In this document: piece after piece, positions 8,022 to 16,737 of the stretch | Layout of the letters: each line of letters starts with the position of its first letter | Numbering within the stretch: position 1 is the stretch's first letter | Made by a program: the position numbers and the translations under genes | The notes under the pieces: generated by a model | What the model was told of the DNA's origin: nothing | Seen by the model: only the letters and a program-made list of their open reading frames with translations | Database searches by the model: none | DNA from: Lysobacter sp. | GTDB taxonomy: Bacteria; Pseudomonadota; Gammaproteobacteria; Xanthomonadales; Xanthomonadaceae | Assembly (NCBI GenBank): GCA_027306995.1 | Contig: DAHUXS010000013.1 | Location: forward strand, 248,001 to 312,000 | Direction of reading: 5' to 3' | DNA length: 64,000 bases

Positions 8022-10868
8022 TTACTTCTTGTCGCCGACCGGCTTGCCGTTGGCGTCGACCACCGTGACCTCACCGAGATTCAGCGCGCGCACCGGCGCC
8101 TCGATCTTCTTGAGGTCGCCGACCACCACCCAGGTCAACGCATCCGGATTGATCGCCTTGATCGCGTCGGCCGCCTGTGCCGGCGTCAGGTTGGCGATCT
8201 GCTCGTTGCGTACCTGGATCCAGTTGTCGGGACGACCGTAGCGCACGATCCCGGTCATGGTGCCAAGCACCGCACCGGCGGTTTCGTACGCACCCGGCTG
8301 GCCGCGCAGTTCGTTGTTGACCACCTTGGTCACTTCATCCTGCGTCGCCGGCTTCTTGCCGCTGGTGTAGTCGCTGATCTCGCGACGCGTCTCGGCGATC
8401 GACTCCGCGGTCTTGTCGATCTGCACCGGCGCCAGCGCCAACCACGGCCGCTGTCCCTGCGCATCCACCGCAGTGGTGAACGCACCGTAGGACCAGTGCT
8501 TGTCCTCGCGCAGGTTCATGTTGAGGCGCGAAGAGAACACGCCGCCGAGGATGTCGTTGGCCATCGACAGCTTCACCGCGCCCGGATCGCGGGTGGAAGG
8601 CACGAGTTCCGCCGCCATGATGTTGGCTTGCACCGCGCCCGGCTGGTCGATCAGGAACACGCGCGGCTTCGTCGGTAGCGCCACCTGCGGCACGCTCTTC
8701 GCCTTCATTGCCGCGCCTTCGCCCTTCCAGTCCCCGAGGTGGCGATTGAGCACCGGCAGCAACTTGTCCATGGTGGTATCGCCGACCACGACCAGCGTGG
8801 CGTTTTCCGGACGCAGCCAGGCGCGACGGTAGGCGTCGAGATCGTCGCGCGAAATCGTCGTCACCGACGCTTCGGTGCCGGAGCCGGTCAACGGCATCGC
8901 ATAGGGATGGCCCTCTCCGTACAGCAGCGGCGGCAGCACGCGCATCGCCGCGCTGTTCGGGCGCGCCTTCTCCTGACGGATGCCGGCGATGCGCATCGCC
9001 TTGACGCGATCGATGTCGGCCGGATTGAAGGCCGGCTTGCGCAGCATGTCGGCGAACAACCCGACCGAAGCGTCGAGCTTGCTGGTCAGCGCCGACAGGG
9101 TGGCGGCGGAACCGTCGATGCCCGCGCTGGAACCCAATTCCGCGCCCAGCGCCTCGGCATCCGACTTGAAGGTCAATGCATCGCGGCCGCCGGCGCCTTC
9201 GCGCAGCATGCCCATCGCGAACGATGCGGTGCCGAGCTTGCCGCCGAAGTCGCTGGAATAGCCGCCATCGAACAGATAGTTCATCTGCACCACGGGAATT
9301 TCGTGGCGCTCGGCGAGGATCACCGTGGTGCCGTTGTCGAGCTTGCCGCGCTGCATCGACGGGAAGCTCAGCGTCGGGTAGTGGTCGACCTTGGGCACGC
9401 CGGCCTTGCGATCGACGTCGCTGGCGATGGTCTTGTACTTGGGATCGACCTTCGGCATCACGAACGGCGCCGGCTTCACGCTCGGATCTTCCGCCAGCGG
9501 CTTGCGCTCGCCCGGCTCGATCACGAAGACATGGCTCGGCTTCTTCAGCCACGCGTTGCCGGCCTTGGTGACATCGGCGGCGGTCGCTGCCTGGACATTG
9601 GCGATGCTGTCGCGGAAGCAACCGGGATTGCCGGTGTAGATCGTGCACGATGCCAATGCGTCGGCCTTGCCGCCGAAGCCGCCGATGCGTTCGATGCCGC
9701 GAATGAAACCGGCTTCGAAGGTGGTGCGCGCGCGCGACAGTTCATCGGCGGTCGGACCTTCGCGCAACAGCTTCTGCAATTCCTCGTCGATCACCGCTTC
9801 AACCTTCTTGGGATCGACGCCCTGCTTGACCATCGCGGTGACGCTGAAATTGCCGCCGAGCTGCGAGGCATTGTTCGACACGCTCACCGAATCGACCAGC
9901 TTGTCCTGGTAGACGAGGCGACGATCGAGGCGCGAGCTGGCGCTGCCGCCCAGCACCTGCGCGAACAGGTCGAGCATGTCGGAATCGCGCGTGCCCACCT
10001 GCGCGACGTTCCATGCCCGCATCATCCGCACCTGCGGCACCTTGTCCTGCAACACGGTGCGACCGCTTTCCTTCAGCGGCGCGGGATTGGCCTTCACCGC
10101 CATCATGGTCGGCGTCGCCGGGATGTCGCCGAAGTAACGCGCGACCTTCTGCTTGGCGGTGGCGAGATCGATGTCGCCGGCCAGCACCAGCACCGCGTTG
10201 TTCGGGCCGTACCAGGTGCGGAACCAGTCCTTGACGTCATTGAGGCTGGCCGCGTTGAGATCGCTCATCGAGCCGATCACGGTGTGATGGTAGGGATGCC
10301 CCTTCGGGTACATCGTCTTGGTCATCACCTGCCACATCTGGCCATAGGGCTGGTTTTCGTTCTGGCGCTTTTCGTTCTGCACCACGCCGCGCTGTTCGTC
10401 GAGCACGCCCTGGTCGATCGCGCCGAGCAGGTGGCCCATGCGATCGGATTCCATCCACAACGCCATGTCGAGCGCGGTGGTCGGCACGTTTTCGAAATAG
10501 TTGGTGCGATCGGTATTGGTGGTGCCGTTCTGTCCGGTCGCGCCGGCCTGTTCGAACGGCGGGAAGTAATCGCCCGGATGGTTTTCAGAACCGTTGAACA
10601 TCAGGTGTTCGAACAGATGCGCGAAGCCGCTGCGACCCGCCGGCTCGTTGAGGCTGCCGACGTGGTACCAGATGTTGACCGCCACGATCGGTGCCTTGTG
10701 ATCCTCGTGCACGATCACCCGCAAGCCATTGGGCAAGGTGAACTGCTGGTAGGGGATATCCACCGCAGGCGTGCTGCCCTTGGCGAAAACGGTGGTCGGC
10801 ACGATGGCGCCGCAGGCGCTGGCAGCGATGGCAAGCGCGAGCGCGGCGTGGCGGGTCTTCAAACGCAT
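8022..10868 (-). CDS. M16-family zinc peptidase with two tandem pitrilysin-like halves
   Basis: 948 residues. A signal peptide (MRLKTRHAALALAIAASACG...) precedes a catalytic half with the inverted zinc motif HLFEH at 84-88 and a downstream glutamate region, and a second half without that motif, the usual layout of large periplasmic M16 proteins. The family degrades oligopeptides in a clamshell chamber; substrate is unknown. The ATG at 10868 has GGGGAG at a 6-base gap; the frame continues 24 codons upstream but without a better start. A PqqL-type role is possible but not supported by neighbours. Confidence 0.88.
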   Translation of the reverse strand: MRLKTRHAALALAIAASACGAIVPTTVFAKGSTPAVDIPYQQFTLPNGLRVIVHEDHKAPIVAVNIWYHVGSLNEPAGRSGFAHLFEHLMFNGSENHPGDYFPPFEQAGATGQNGTTNTDRTNYFENVPTTALDMALWMESDRMGHLLGAIDQGVLDEQRGVVQNEKRQNENQPYGQMWQVMTKTMYPKGHPYHHTVIGSMSDLNAASLNDVKDWFRTWYGPNNAVLVLAGDIDLATAKQKVARYFGDIPATPTMMAVKANPAPLKESGRTVLQDKVPQVRMMRAWNVAQVGTRDSDMLDLFAQVLGGSASSRLDRRLVYQDKLVDSVSVSNNASQLGGNFSVTAMVKQGVDPKKVEAVIDEELQKLLREGPTADELSRARTTFEAGFIRGIERIGGFGGKADALASCTIYTGNPGCFRDSIANVQAATAADVTKAGNAWLKKPSHVFVIEPGERKPLAEDPSVKPAPFVMPKVDPKYKTIASDVDRKAGVPKVDHYPTLSFPSMQRGKLDNGTTVILAERHEIPVVQMNYLFDGGYSSDFGGKLGTASFAMGMLREGAGGRDALTFKSDAEALGAELGSSAGIDGSAATLSALTSKLDASVGLFADMLRKPAFNPADIDRVKAMRIAGIRQEKARPNSAAMRVLPPLLYGEGHPYAMPLTGSGTEASVTTISRDDLDAYRRAWLRPENATLVVVGDTTMDKLLPVLNRHLGDWKGEGAAMKAKSVPQVALPTKPRVFLIDQPGAVQANIMAAELVPSTRDPGAVKLSMANDILGGVFSSRLNMNLREDKHWSYGAFTTAVDAQGQRPWLALAPVQIDKTAESIAETRREISDYTSGKKPATQDEVTKVVNNELRGQPGAYETAGAVLGTMTGIVRYGRPDNWIQVRNEQIANLTPAQAADAIKAINPDALTWVVVGDLKKIEAPVRALNLGEVTVVDANGKPVGDKK

Positions 10869-10978
10869 GGGTTCTCCCCTTGGACACGGAACCTTGAAGC
10901 GTACTGGTTCGCGCTGGCCGATACACTGGCCGAAGGTCATTGCCCCGACATCACGGCTGAATCGCTGAACACACCATC

Positions 10979-11443
10979 GTGCTCCACGTCATCCTCCACC
11001 AACCCGAAATCCCCCCCAACACCGGCAACGTGATCCGTCTGTGCGCCAACACCGGGGCGCGCCTGCACCTGGTGGAACCGCTGGGTTTCTCGATCGAGGA
11101 TCGCCAGTTGAAGCGCGCCGGCCTCGACTACCACGAGTACGCCGAGATGCGCGTGCATCCGTCGTTGGACGCCGCGCTGGCGGCGATCGGCCCGACCCGG
11201 GTCTTCGCATTGAGCACCCGGGGCCGGACCCGCCACGACCAGGTCGACTGGCGCGCGGACGACACCTTGTTGTTCGGCAGCGAAACTGCCGGATTGCCCA
11301 TGGCGGTCATGAATACGATTTCAGACGAACGGCGCATCCGCCTGCCGATGCGGCCTGAAAACCGCAGTTTGAACCTGTCGAATGCAGTCGCAATCACGGT
11401 TTTCGAGGCCTGGCGGCAGCTCGGTTTCCCCGGCGGAGCGTGA
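10979..11443 (+). CDS. trmL: tRNA (cytidine(34)-2'-O)-methyltransferase
   Basis: 154 residues of the SPOUT superfamily. '[20 protein letters not shown]' opens the protein, '[11 protein letters not shown]' and '[14 protein letters not shown]' form the trefoil-knot SAM site. TrmL methylates the wobble base of tRNA-Leu isoacceptors. The start is a GTG with no strong ribosome site. It is divergent from the M16 gene and is followed by the C-rich small RNA candidate. Confidence 0.92.
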   Translation: MLHVILHQPEIPPNTGNVIRLCANTGARLHLVEPLGFSIEDRQLKRAGLDYHEYAEMRVHPSLDAALAAIGPTRVFALSTRGRTRHDQVDWRADDTLLFGSETAGLPMAVMNTISDERRIRLPMRPENRSLNLSNAVAITVFEAWRQLGFPGGA

Positions 11444-11516
11444 CCCGGCTCCCCAATTTATGAACTGGCCGGTTTACATTCAGGCAAGCCTGCAATTTCA
11501 CCGTCATACTTCGCCA

Positions 11517-11616
11517 CGCAGCACGGATGACTCCCCTCATCAGCTGCACCGACGCGTCTCACCCCCTCCCCGGGACGCGTCCCAAGGCCCGGACCCTGTC
11601 CGGGCCTTGCCTTTTT
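11517..11616 (+). ncRNA. sX13-like small RNA with C-rich loops
   Basis: Three successive hairpins are visible. GATGA/TCATC (11526-11541) closes a CTCCCC loop. GACGCGTC/GACGCGTC (11551-11558 with 11574-11581) closes a 15-base loop containing CACCCCCTCCCC. AAGGCCCGGAC/GTCCGGGCCTT (11584-11594 with 11598-11608) is a terminator followed by GCCTTTTT. Small RNAs of Xanthomonas such as sX13 have this plan: C-rich hairpin loops that pair with G-rich ribosome-binding regions of target mRNAs, then a rho-independent terminator. A CATACT hexamer at 11505-11510 could be the -10 element; I see no good -35. The 5' end is estimated. Known sX13 lies near polA, so this may be a relocated or paralogous member. 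Confidence 0.65.
11584..11615 (+). terminator. Rho-independent terminator (end of the small RNA / trmL transcript)
   Basis: An 11-base-pair perfect stem with a 3-base CCT loop is followed by TTGCCTTTTTC. The tail touches the stop codon of the convergent gpsA gene. Confidence 0.85.
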
Positions 11617-12641
11617 CAGGCCCGTGAAAACAACGTGGCCGGATACTCGGGCTTCTGGTCGCGCGACAACAGGCGATGCAGGCCTTCGGCCGGCGAGTAG
11701 TCCCCATGCAGGACGTCACGCACGCTGCGACTGATCGGCAGGTCGATGCCGTGGCGATCGGCCAGGCGCATCACTTCATTGGCGGTTTGGATCGATTCGA
11801 CGACTTGGCCAATCGCACGCACCGCATCCTCGATCGACTGACCGCGTCCCAGCGCCAGCCCCAGGCGGCGGTTGCGCGACAGATCGCCGGTGCAGGTCAG
11901 CACCAGGTCGCCGAGGCCGGCGAGGCCCATCAGCGTTTCCGGTTGCGCGCCCATCGCCGCGGACAGACGCAGCATCTCGTTGAGGCCGCGGGTGATCAGG
12001 CCGGCGCGGGCGTTGAGGCCAAGCTCCATGCCATCGGCGACGCCGGTGGCCACTGCCAGCACGTTCTTCATCGCGCCGCCAAGCTCGGCGCCGACCATGT
12101 CCTGGCCGGTATAGGCGCGGAAATCGGGGCCATGCAGGATGTCGGCGACGGCCTGGCCGAATGCCGGCGTATCCGAATGCACGGTCAATGCCGTCGGCAG
12201 GCCGAGCGCGACTTCCTTGGCGAACGAAGGTCCTGTGACGACGGCCAGCGGCACGTCATCGCCAAGCATTTCTGCCGCGACTTCGTGGAGGAATCGTCCG
12301 GAGCCGGGCTCGAAGCCCTTGGTCGCCCACGCAAGACCGGTGCCGGGACGACGATGCGGCGCGATCGCCGCAATCGTCTCGGCAAATGCATGCGAGGGAA
12401 CGACGACCAGCAACAGATCCGCCGCGGCGACTGCCGCGACCAGATCGGTTGTCGCACGCAGGTTGCCGGGCAATGCGATGCCGGGCAGGTAGCGCGGATT
12501 TTCATGGCGTTGGTCGATTGCCTCGACCACCGCCGCATCGCGGCCCCACAGCAAGGTGTCCTTGCCGTGGCGCGCGATCAATGCGGCGAGCGCGGTGCCC
12601 CAGGAGCCCGCGCCCAGCACGACCACCGAAGTGGTTGCCAT
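11616..12641 (-). CDS. gpsA: Glycerol-3-phosphate dehydrogenase [NAD(P)+]
   Basis: 341 residues. The dinucleotide motif [14 protein letters not shown] is at the N-terminus, 'ATKGF' and 'GPSFAKEVA' follow, and '[14 protein letters not shown]' with 'SRNRRLG' is the GpsA C-terminal signature. It makes sn-glycerol-3-phosphate for phospholipid synthesis. The ATG at 12641 is preferred; an in-frame GTG lies three codons upstream and neither has a strong ribosome site. It follows secB by 27 bases, the same gene order as in many proteobacteria. Confidence 0.95.
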   Translation of the reverse strand: MATTSVVVLGAGSWGTALAALIARHGKDTLLWGRDAAVVEAIDQRHENPRYLPGIALPGNLRATTDLVAAVAAADLLLVVVPSHAFAETIAAIAPHRRPGTGLAWATKGFEPGSGRFLHEVAAEMLGDDVPLAVVTGPSFAKEVALGLPTALTVHSDTPAFGQAVADILHGPDFRAYTGQDMVGAELGGAMKNVLAVATGVADGMELGLNARAGLITRGLNEMLRLSAAMGAQPETLMGLAGLGDLVLTCTGDLSRNRRLGLALGRGQSIEDAVRAIGQVVESIQTANEVMRLADRHGIDLPISRSVRDVLHGDYSPAEGLHRLLSRDQKPEYPATLFSRA

Positions 12642-12668
12642 TGCCGTCACCGGCTTAGGGGGCCTTGA

Positions 12669-13193
12669 TCAGGCGTTCCCAGCCGTCTCCGTGCCCGACT
12701 CCAGCGCACCCTGTTCCTGCTGGGTCGCGCGCTGGCGCAGGCCTTCGGCATACAGCGCGTCGAAGTTGATCGGCTGCAGGTAGAACGGCGGGAAACCGCC
12801 GCCATTGATCAGCTCGCTGATCGCCTGGCGCGCGTAGGGATAGAGGATGTTCGGGCAATGCGCGCCGAGCATGGCGTCGAGGCCGGCGGCATCGAAACCG
12901 GCGAGGCCGAACACGCCAGCCTGCTGCACTTCGGCGAGGTAGGCGGTCTTGCCGTTCACGGTGCAGGTCAGGGTCACGCCCAGCACCACTTCATAAGCGT
13001 TTTCGCCAACCTGGCCAGCGCGCTGGTTGAGGTTCATCTGCAGGTCGGGCTGACCCTGTTCAGTGAACACGGCCGGTGCATTCGGGGCCTCGAAGGAGAC
13101 GTCGCGGGTGTAGATCTTTTCGACGCTGAAAGTCGCGCCCTGCTCATCGGCAGCGGCCGGCGCAACTGCGCCGTTGGTCGTCTCGTCGGACAT
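12669..13193 (-). CDS. secB: Protein-export chaperone SecB
   Basis: 174 residues. '[19 protein letters not shown]' at the N-terminus, '[11 protein letters not shown]' in the core and '[33 protein letters not shown]' near the C-terminus are the conserved SecB segments. It holds preproteins unfolded and hands them to SecA. GGAG sits 6 bases before the ATG. It heads a likely secB-gpsA operon. Confidence 0.97.
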   Translation of the reverse strand: MSDETTNGAVAPAAADEQGATFSVEKIYTRDVSFEAPNAPAVFTEQGQPDLQMNLNQRAGQVGENAYEVVLGVTLTCTVNGKTAYLAEVQQAGVFGLAGFDAAGLDAMLGAHCPNILYPYARQAISELINGGGFPPFYLQPINFDALYAEGLRQRATQQEQGALESGTETAGNA

Positions 13194-13282
13194 GGAATGC
13201 TCCAGTAGCTGTTTCGTTTGGGAATCGTCGATTATCGCACGAAGGTACGACTATCCTTCTGTGGGGACGGTCGTCACACCAA

Positions 13283-13717
13283 TCAACGACCCTTGACCAA
13301 CGGCAAATCGGCCCCGATCCAGCCGCCGATGCCGCCATCCAGCACGTAGACCTTCTCGAAGCCGGCCTTGGCCAACCGTCCGGCGGCGCCACCGGCGGTC
13401 TGCCCGGTCTTGCAGACCAGGACCACCGGCAGGGTTTTCGCCCCGGCAAGCTGCTTGTTCTCGGGGTCGAACTGGCTCATCTGCACGTTGCGCGAACCGG
13501 CGATGTGCCCGGCTTGGAAATCGTTGATCGGGCGCAGATCGATCACCAGCGCGTTGTCGTGGTTCATCAGGCCGGTGAGCTGGGCCGGCTTCAGCGTCTT
13601 CCAGCCCTGCATCAGCCGCATCACTTCGGTGACGATCAACGCCAGGGTCAGGCCGACGAGGCCCAGCGACAGCATCAGGTGGCGGCCGGCGAATGCGATC
13701 AGGTCTTGCAGGGTCAC
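13283..13717 (-). CDS. Membrane-anchored rhodanese-like protein
   Basis: 144 residues. A single N-terminal membrane segment (about residues 12-30, LMLSLGLVGLTLALIVTEVM) is followed by one rhodanese domain with 'VIDLRPINDFQAGHIAGS' and the active-site loop Cys in 'VVLVCKTGQTAGGAA'. Sulfur transfer is the family activity. The gene lies just upstream of secB in many gammaproteobacteria, as here. The start is a GTG at 13717; the frame is open further upstream, but that part runs into the next gene's shadow. Confidence 0.85.
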   Translation of the reverse strand: MTLQDLIAFAGRHLMLSLGLVGLTLALIVTEVMRLMQGWKTLKPAQLTGLMNHDNALVIDLRPINDFQAGHIAGSRNVQMSQFDPENKQLAGAKTLPVVLVCKTGQTAGGAAGRLAKAGFEKVYVLDGGIGGWIGADLPLVKGR

Positions 13718-13788
13718 GAGAAATCCGAAGGTTGCGCGAGCGGACGGCGATTGTCGCCCAGCGCGGGCTTCCGCGCCATGCAGCTCGA

Positions 13789-14211
13789 TTATTGGCCGTT
13801 CCAGAAATCGGGGAGACCCGACGTCACCCACCACGTCTTGCCGGCGGCGTCGTAGTGCCAGATCTCGCGATAGGTCATCGTGCGCGCGGCCATGGTGTTG
13901 CGATTGGCGAGACCGATCTCGACGGTGCGGACGGCTTCATCGACATCGCCACCGCTGCTGTCCATCACCTGGTAGGAGGTGATCTGCAACTGCTTGTAGC
14001 GTTCCAGATCGAAATCGCTGAGCGGATGGGTGTTCCGCCATGTCGGGTCCTGCAGCATCCAGGCGCCACGGATATCGCCCCAGCGCAATGCCGCCGAATA
14101 GGCGTATTGGACTTTTTCCAGTGCGTTCGCCTTGCCACGGCTGCCGGCACTGGCGCAGGCGGCAACAAGCAGTCCAAGCAACAACAGCAGGGTGCGGGCA
14201 TGGCGTTTCAT
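13789..14211 (-). CDS. Small lipoprotein of unknown function
   Basis: 140 residues. The signal peptide ends in lipobox LVAAC (Cys19). The mature part contains 'EKVQYAYSAALRWGDI' and a C-terminal 'EIWHYDAAGKTWWVTSGLPDFW', which looks like a small alpha+beta (NTF2-like) domain, though this is a guess from pattern alone. It follows the thioesterase gene by 9 bases, so the two are probably cotranscribed. I do not recognise a characterised homologue. Confidence 0.7.
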   Translation of the reverse strand: MKRHARTLLLLLGLLVAACASAGSRGKANALEKVQYAYSAALRWGDIRGAWMLQDPTWRNTHPLSDFDLERYKQLQITSYQVMDSSGGDVDEAVRTVEIGLANRNTMAARTMTYREIWHYDAAGKTWWVTSGLPDFWNGQ

Positions 14212-14220
14212 GGCGCCATC

Positions 14221-14694
14221 CTACTCCGGCCCGATTTGATCGGGCACGACCGCGACGTAGCGCGACTCCATGCTGGTCGCGACGCGGCCATCGCTGCGCC
14301 GCACCTCGGCCCGGACCTGGAAGGACACCCGGCGCTTGTCGCCGAGCTCCCGCAGGACGGCATCGGCAGCGAACGATTCCGCGAACTGCGCGCGGGCATC
14401 GAGATCGTCGTACAGCGGCGCGCGGTATTTCACCTGGGAATCAGCGACGTAAACCTCGGCCTGGATGCCGCGGCGTTCCAGCCATGCCGTGACCAGTCCC
14501 CAGCCGGCCAGCGTCATCAACGACACCAGGCTGCCACCGAACGCGCAGCCCTTGTCGTTGATGTTGGCCGCGAGCGGCGCATGCAGATTGCAGCGGTCGT
14601 CATCGAGTTCGGTCAACCGCGGCTGCAAGGCCGCGACCGGCGGCATGGCGTGCAACAGGCCTTCGATGTGGGCGGAAAGTTCGGTCTCGGACAT
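14221..14694 (-). CDS. YiiD C-terminal-type hotdog thioesterase
   Basis: 157 residues. The hotdog-fold signature is 'NINDKGCAFGGSLVSLMTLAGWGLV' (around residues 45-69), where the conserved Asn/Gly and Gly-Gly line the acyl-CoA site in YiiD_C/PaaI relatives; 'VKYRAPLYDDL' follows. Likely an acyl-CoA thioesterase with unknown substrate. The ATG at 14694 was picked because the fold begins there; the open frame extends far upstream as antisense of hemD and is not real. Confidence 0.75.
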   Translation of the reverse strand: MSETELSAHIEGLLHAMPPVAALQPRLTELDDDRCNLHAPLAANINDKGCAFGGSLVSLMTLAGWGLVTAWLERRGIQAEVYVADSQVKYRAPLYDDLDARAQFAESFAADAVLRELGDKRRVSFQVRAEVRRSDGRVATSMESRYVAVVPDQIGPE

Positions 14695-14715
14695 CGGGTA
14701 TGCGATTCTTGGCGG

Positions 14716-15462
14716 ATGGCTTTGCTGCGCGAGCGCGAATGGTATGCGATCTCCCTGCGCCCGCAGGGACAGCACCAGCGATTGCGGAATGCAGTGACGC
14801 GCGCCGGCGGCCATCTGCTGGCGCTGTCGCCGCTGCGGATCGTTGCCCTCGACGACACGGATGCGTGTTCGCGATTGCGGGATGCACTCGCTGCGTCGCG
14901 ATGCGTCTTCTCCAGCCCCAACGCCGTGACCTGCGCTGCACGGCTGCAGCCATTGGCGACGGCGCATGCCATCGCCGTAGGCGCCGGGACAGCCGCGGCA
15001 CTGCGACGACACGGCATCGCCAATGTCATCGCGCCCGATCGCATGGACAGCGAAGGCGTGCTCGATCTCGCGGAGTTGCAGGCTGTCGCCAGCCAGCGCA
15101 TCGGACTGGTCAGTGGCGATGGCGGCCGCGGGCTGATCGAACGCAGCCTGCGCGAACGCGGCGCCGACATCGTGCGCGCGGATGTCTATCGGCGCGATGT
15201 GGCGAAATTTTCGCCAGCAGCATTGAGGCGGTTCGATGCCCTGCCTGCAGCTACGGCATTGTTCATCACCAGCGCGGAAGCATTGGATGCCGCGCTCGGA
15301 CAGCTGGATGGCGAGCGTCGTGCGAAATTGCTGGCGATGCACGCCATCGTGGCCAGCGAACGACTGCGTGAGGCATGCGTGCGCTCGGGGTTCGGCAGGA
15401 TCGTCGCCGCCGCATCAGCGCAACCGGCGGATCTGGCGCATGCCGCGACTGCCTCGATCTAG
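14716..15462 (+). CDS. hemD: Uroporphyrinogen-III synthase
   Basis: 248 residues. HemD sequences are poorly conserved, but 'WYAISLRPQGQHQRLRNAVTRAGG' at the start, 'CVFSSPNAVTCAA' and 'ALFITSAEALDAAL' in the two domains, and 'AVGAGTAAALRRHG' in between are the recognisable elements. It closes and inverts ring D of the tetrapyrrole. The ATG at 14716 has no strong ribosome site. Its stop shares CTAG with the stop of the convergent M1-like gene. Confidence 0.82.
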   Translation: MALLREREWYAISLRPQGQHQRLRNAVTRAGGHLLALSPLRIVALDDTDACSRLRDALAASRCVFSSPNAVTCAARLQPLATAHAIAVGAGTAAALRRHGIANVIAPDRMDSEGVLDLAELQAVASQRIGLVSGDGGRGLIERSLRERGADIVRADVYRRDVAKFSPAALRRFDALPAATALFITSAEALDAALGQLDGERRAKLLAMHAIVASERLREACVRSGFGRIVAAASAQPADLAHAATASI

Positions 15463-16736
15463 TTCTTGCCGTAGGCCCACTGGTTGAACAGGGCGGAGAG
15501 ATCGCGACCGCTCGCGCGCTCCATCGCTTGTTGCAGGTCACGCGTCTGCACCGATGCATTGAAGTGACTGCGGGTGTAATCGCGGATCGCGGTCCAGAAG
15601 ACGGCCTCGCCCAATTCTCCGCGCAGGACGTGGAGGAAATATGCGCCTTTCTGGTAGACCACCGCGCGATCGTCGCCGCTCGGCTTGTTCCAGTCCGGAA
15701 ACACCAGCGGCTTGTCTGCGCCTTTCGCGCGCAGGGCATCGATGCGCTCGCGCCAGCCCTTCACCGCTTCGGCATAGGCGGCTTCGCCATCGTGGTGCTG
15801 CAGATAGACCGCCGCCATGAAGGTGGCCATGCCTTCGTTCAACCAGAATTCGTTCCAGTCGCGGCAGGTCACCGCATTGCCCCACCACTGGTGCGCGGCT
15901 TCGTGCGCGACCAGGCCGATCGAGCGCTCGCCACTCGCGACTTTTTCGACGTAGTCGCTCGACAGCAATGACAAGCCCGCCATCTCCTGGCCAATGGTGT
16001 CGGTGACGACGGCTTGCCCGTAACGACGATATGGGTATGGAACGCCGGCTTTTTCCGCAAAGAAAGACAGCATGTCGGCGGTCGCGGCGAACGCGGTGCG
16101 CGCCTGTTGGGTGTGTGCGGCGTCGACAAGCAGATCGAGCCTGGCGCCTGGCTGCGGCAACTCCACGCGCTGGAATTCACCCGCAACGAAGCCATAGACG
16201 TAACTCGGCATCGGTGTCGCCAGACGCCAGCGATGGAGGTCGTGTTCGCGATCGACAGGCTTCGTCGGCCGTGCATCGCCCGTCGCCAGCGCCGACCATG
16301 CCTTCGGCAGCACCAGCGCAAGATCGAGCGTCGCGCGTTCGGACGGCGCATCCACCGCGACCATCCACTGGCTGGTCGAGAAGATCGTGTAGACCTGCCG
16401 CTGCTCCGGGTGGAATTCCAGGCCGTATTTCGGTGCGCCGTGGTAGCGAAGTTCCAGGGACAGCGCGCGTTGCGCCAGTTGCTCGCTGCCAAGGTCGACG
16501 ATCAATTTCTTGCCATCGCGACGGAACTGCAGATCGTGCCCATGCAAACGGACGCGTTCGATCTCCAGAACGCCGGCGTCGAAGGCGATTTCGCGCCCCT
16601 TTGCCATCAGATCGAGATCGATCCGCTCCTCGCCGCGAATGCCTTGCGTCGCCAGATCCGGCTCGAGCCGGACCGTGTATTGACGGACATCGAACGGGAC
16701 GAACGCGAGTCCCGCCGCCAGCGCAGCCGCGAACAC
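15459..16736 (-). CDS. M1-type metallopeptidase, short form
   Basis: 425 residues. The zinc motif HEAAH lies in 'LVAHEAAHQWWGN' and the third ligand Glu in 'FWLNEGMATFMA', 18 residues on, as in M1 aminopeptidases. The exopeptidase GxMEN motif is replaced by 'GQEMAG', so the N-terminal recognition may differ. It stops after the catalytic domain and lacks the long helical C-terminal domain (full M1 enzymes are about 850 residues). The GTG start lies one base after the thiolase stop (TGA-G-GTG), so translation is coupled to that gene. Confidence 0.82.
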   Translation of the reverse strand: MFAAALAAGLAFVPFDVRQYTVRLEPDLATQGIRGEERIDLDLMAKGREIAFDAGVLEIERVRLHGHDLQFRRDGKKLIVDLGSEQLAQRALSLELRYHGAPKYGLEFHPEQRQVYTIFSTSQWMVAVDAPSERATLDLALVLPKAWSALATGDARPTKPVDREHDLHRWRLATPMPSYVYGFVAGEFQRVELPQPGARLDLLVDAAHTQQARTAFAATADMLSFFAEKAGVPYPYRRYGQAVVTDTIGQEMAGLSLLSSDYVEKVASGERSIGLVAHEAAHQWWGNAVTCRDWNEFWLNEGMATFMAAVYLQHHDGEAAYAEAVKGWRERIDALRAKGADKPLVFPDWNKPSGDDRAVVYQKGAYFLHVLRGELGEAVFWTAIRDYTRSHFNASVQTRDLQQAMERASGRDLSALFNQWAYGKN

Positions 16737-16737
16737 C

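Noticed and set aside
8739-11033. A 764-codon plus-strand open frame opposite the M16 peptidase
   Set aside because: Antisense shadow without any motif; it even runs past the peptidase start into the trmL region.
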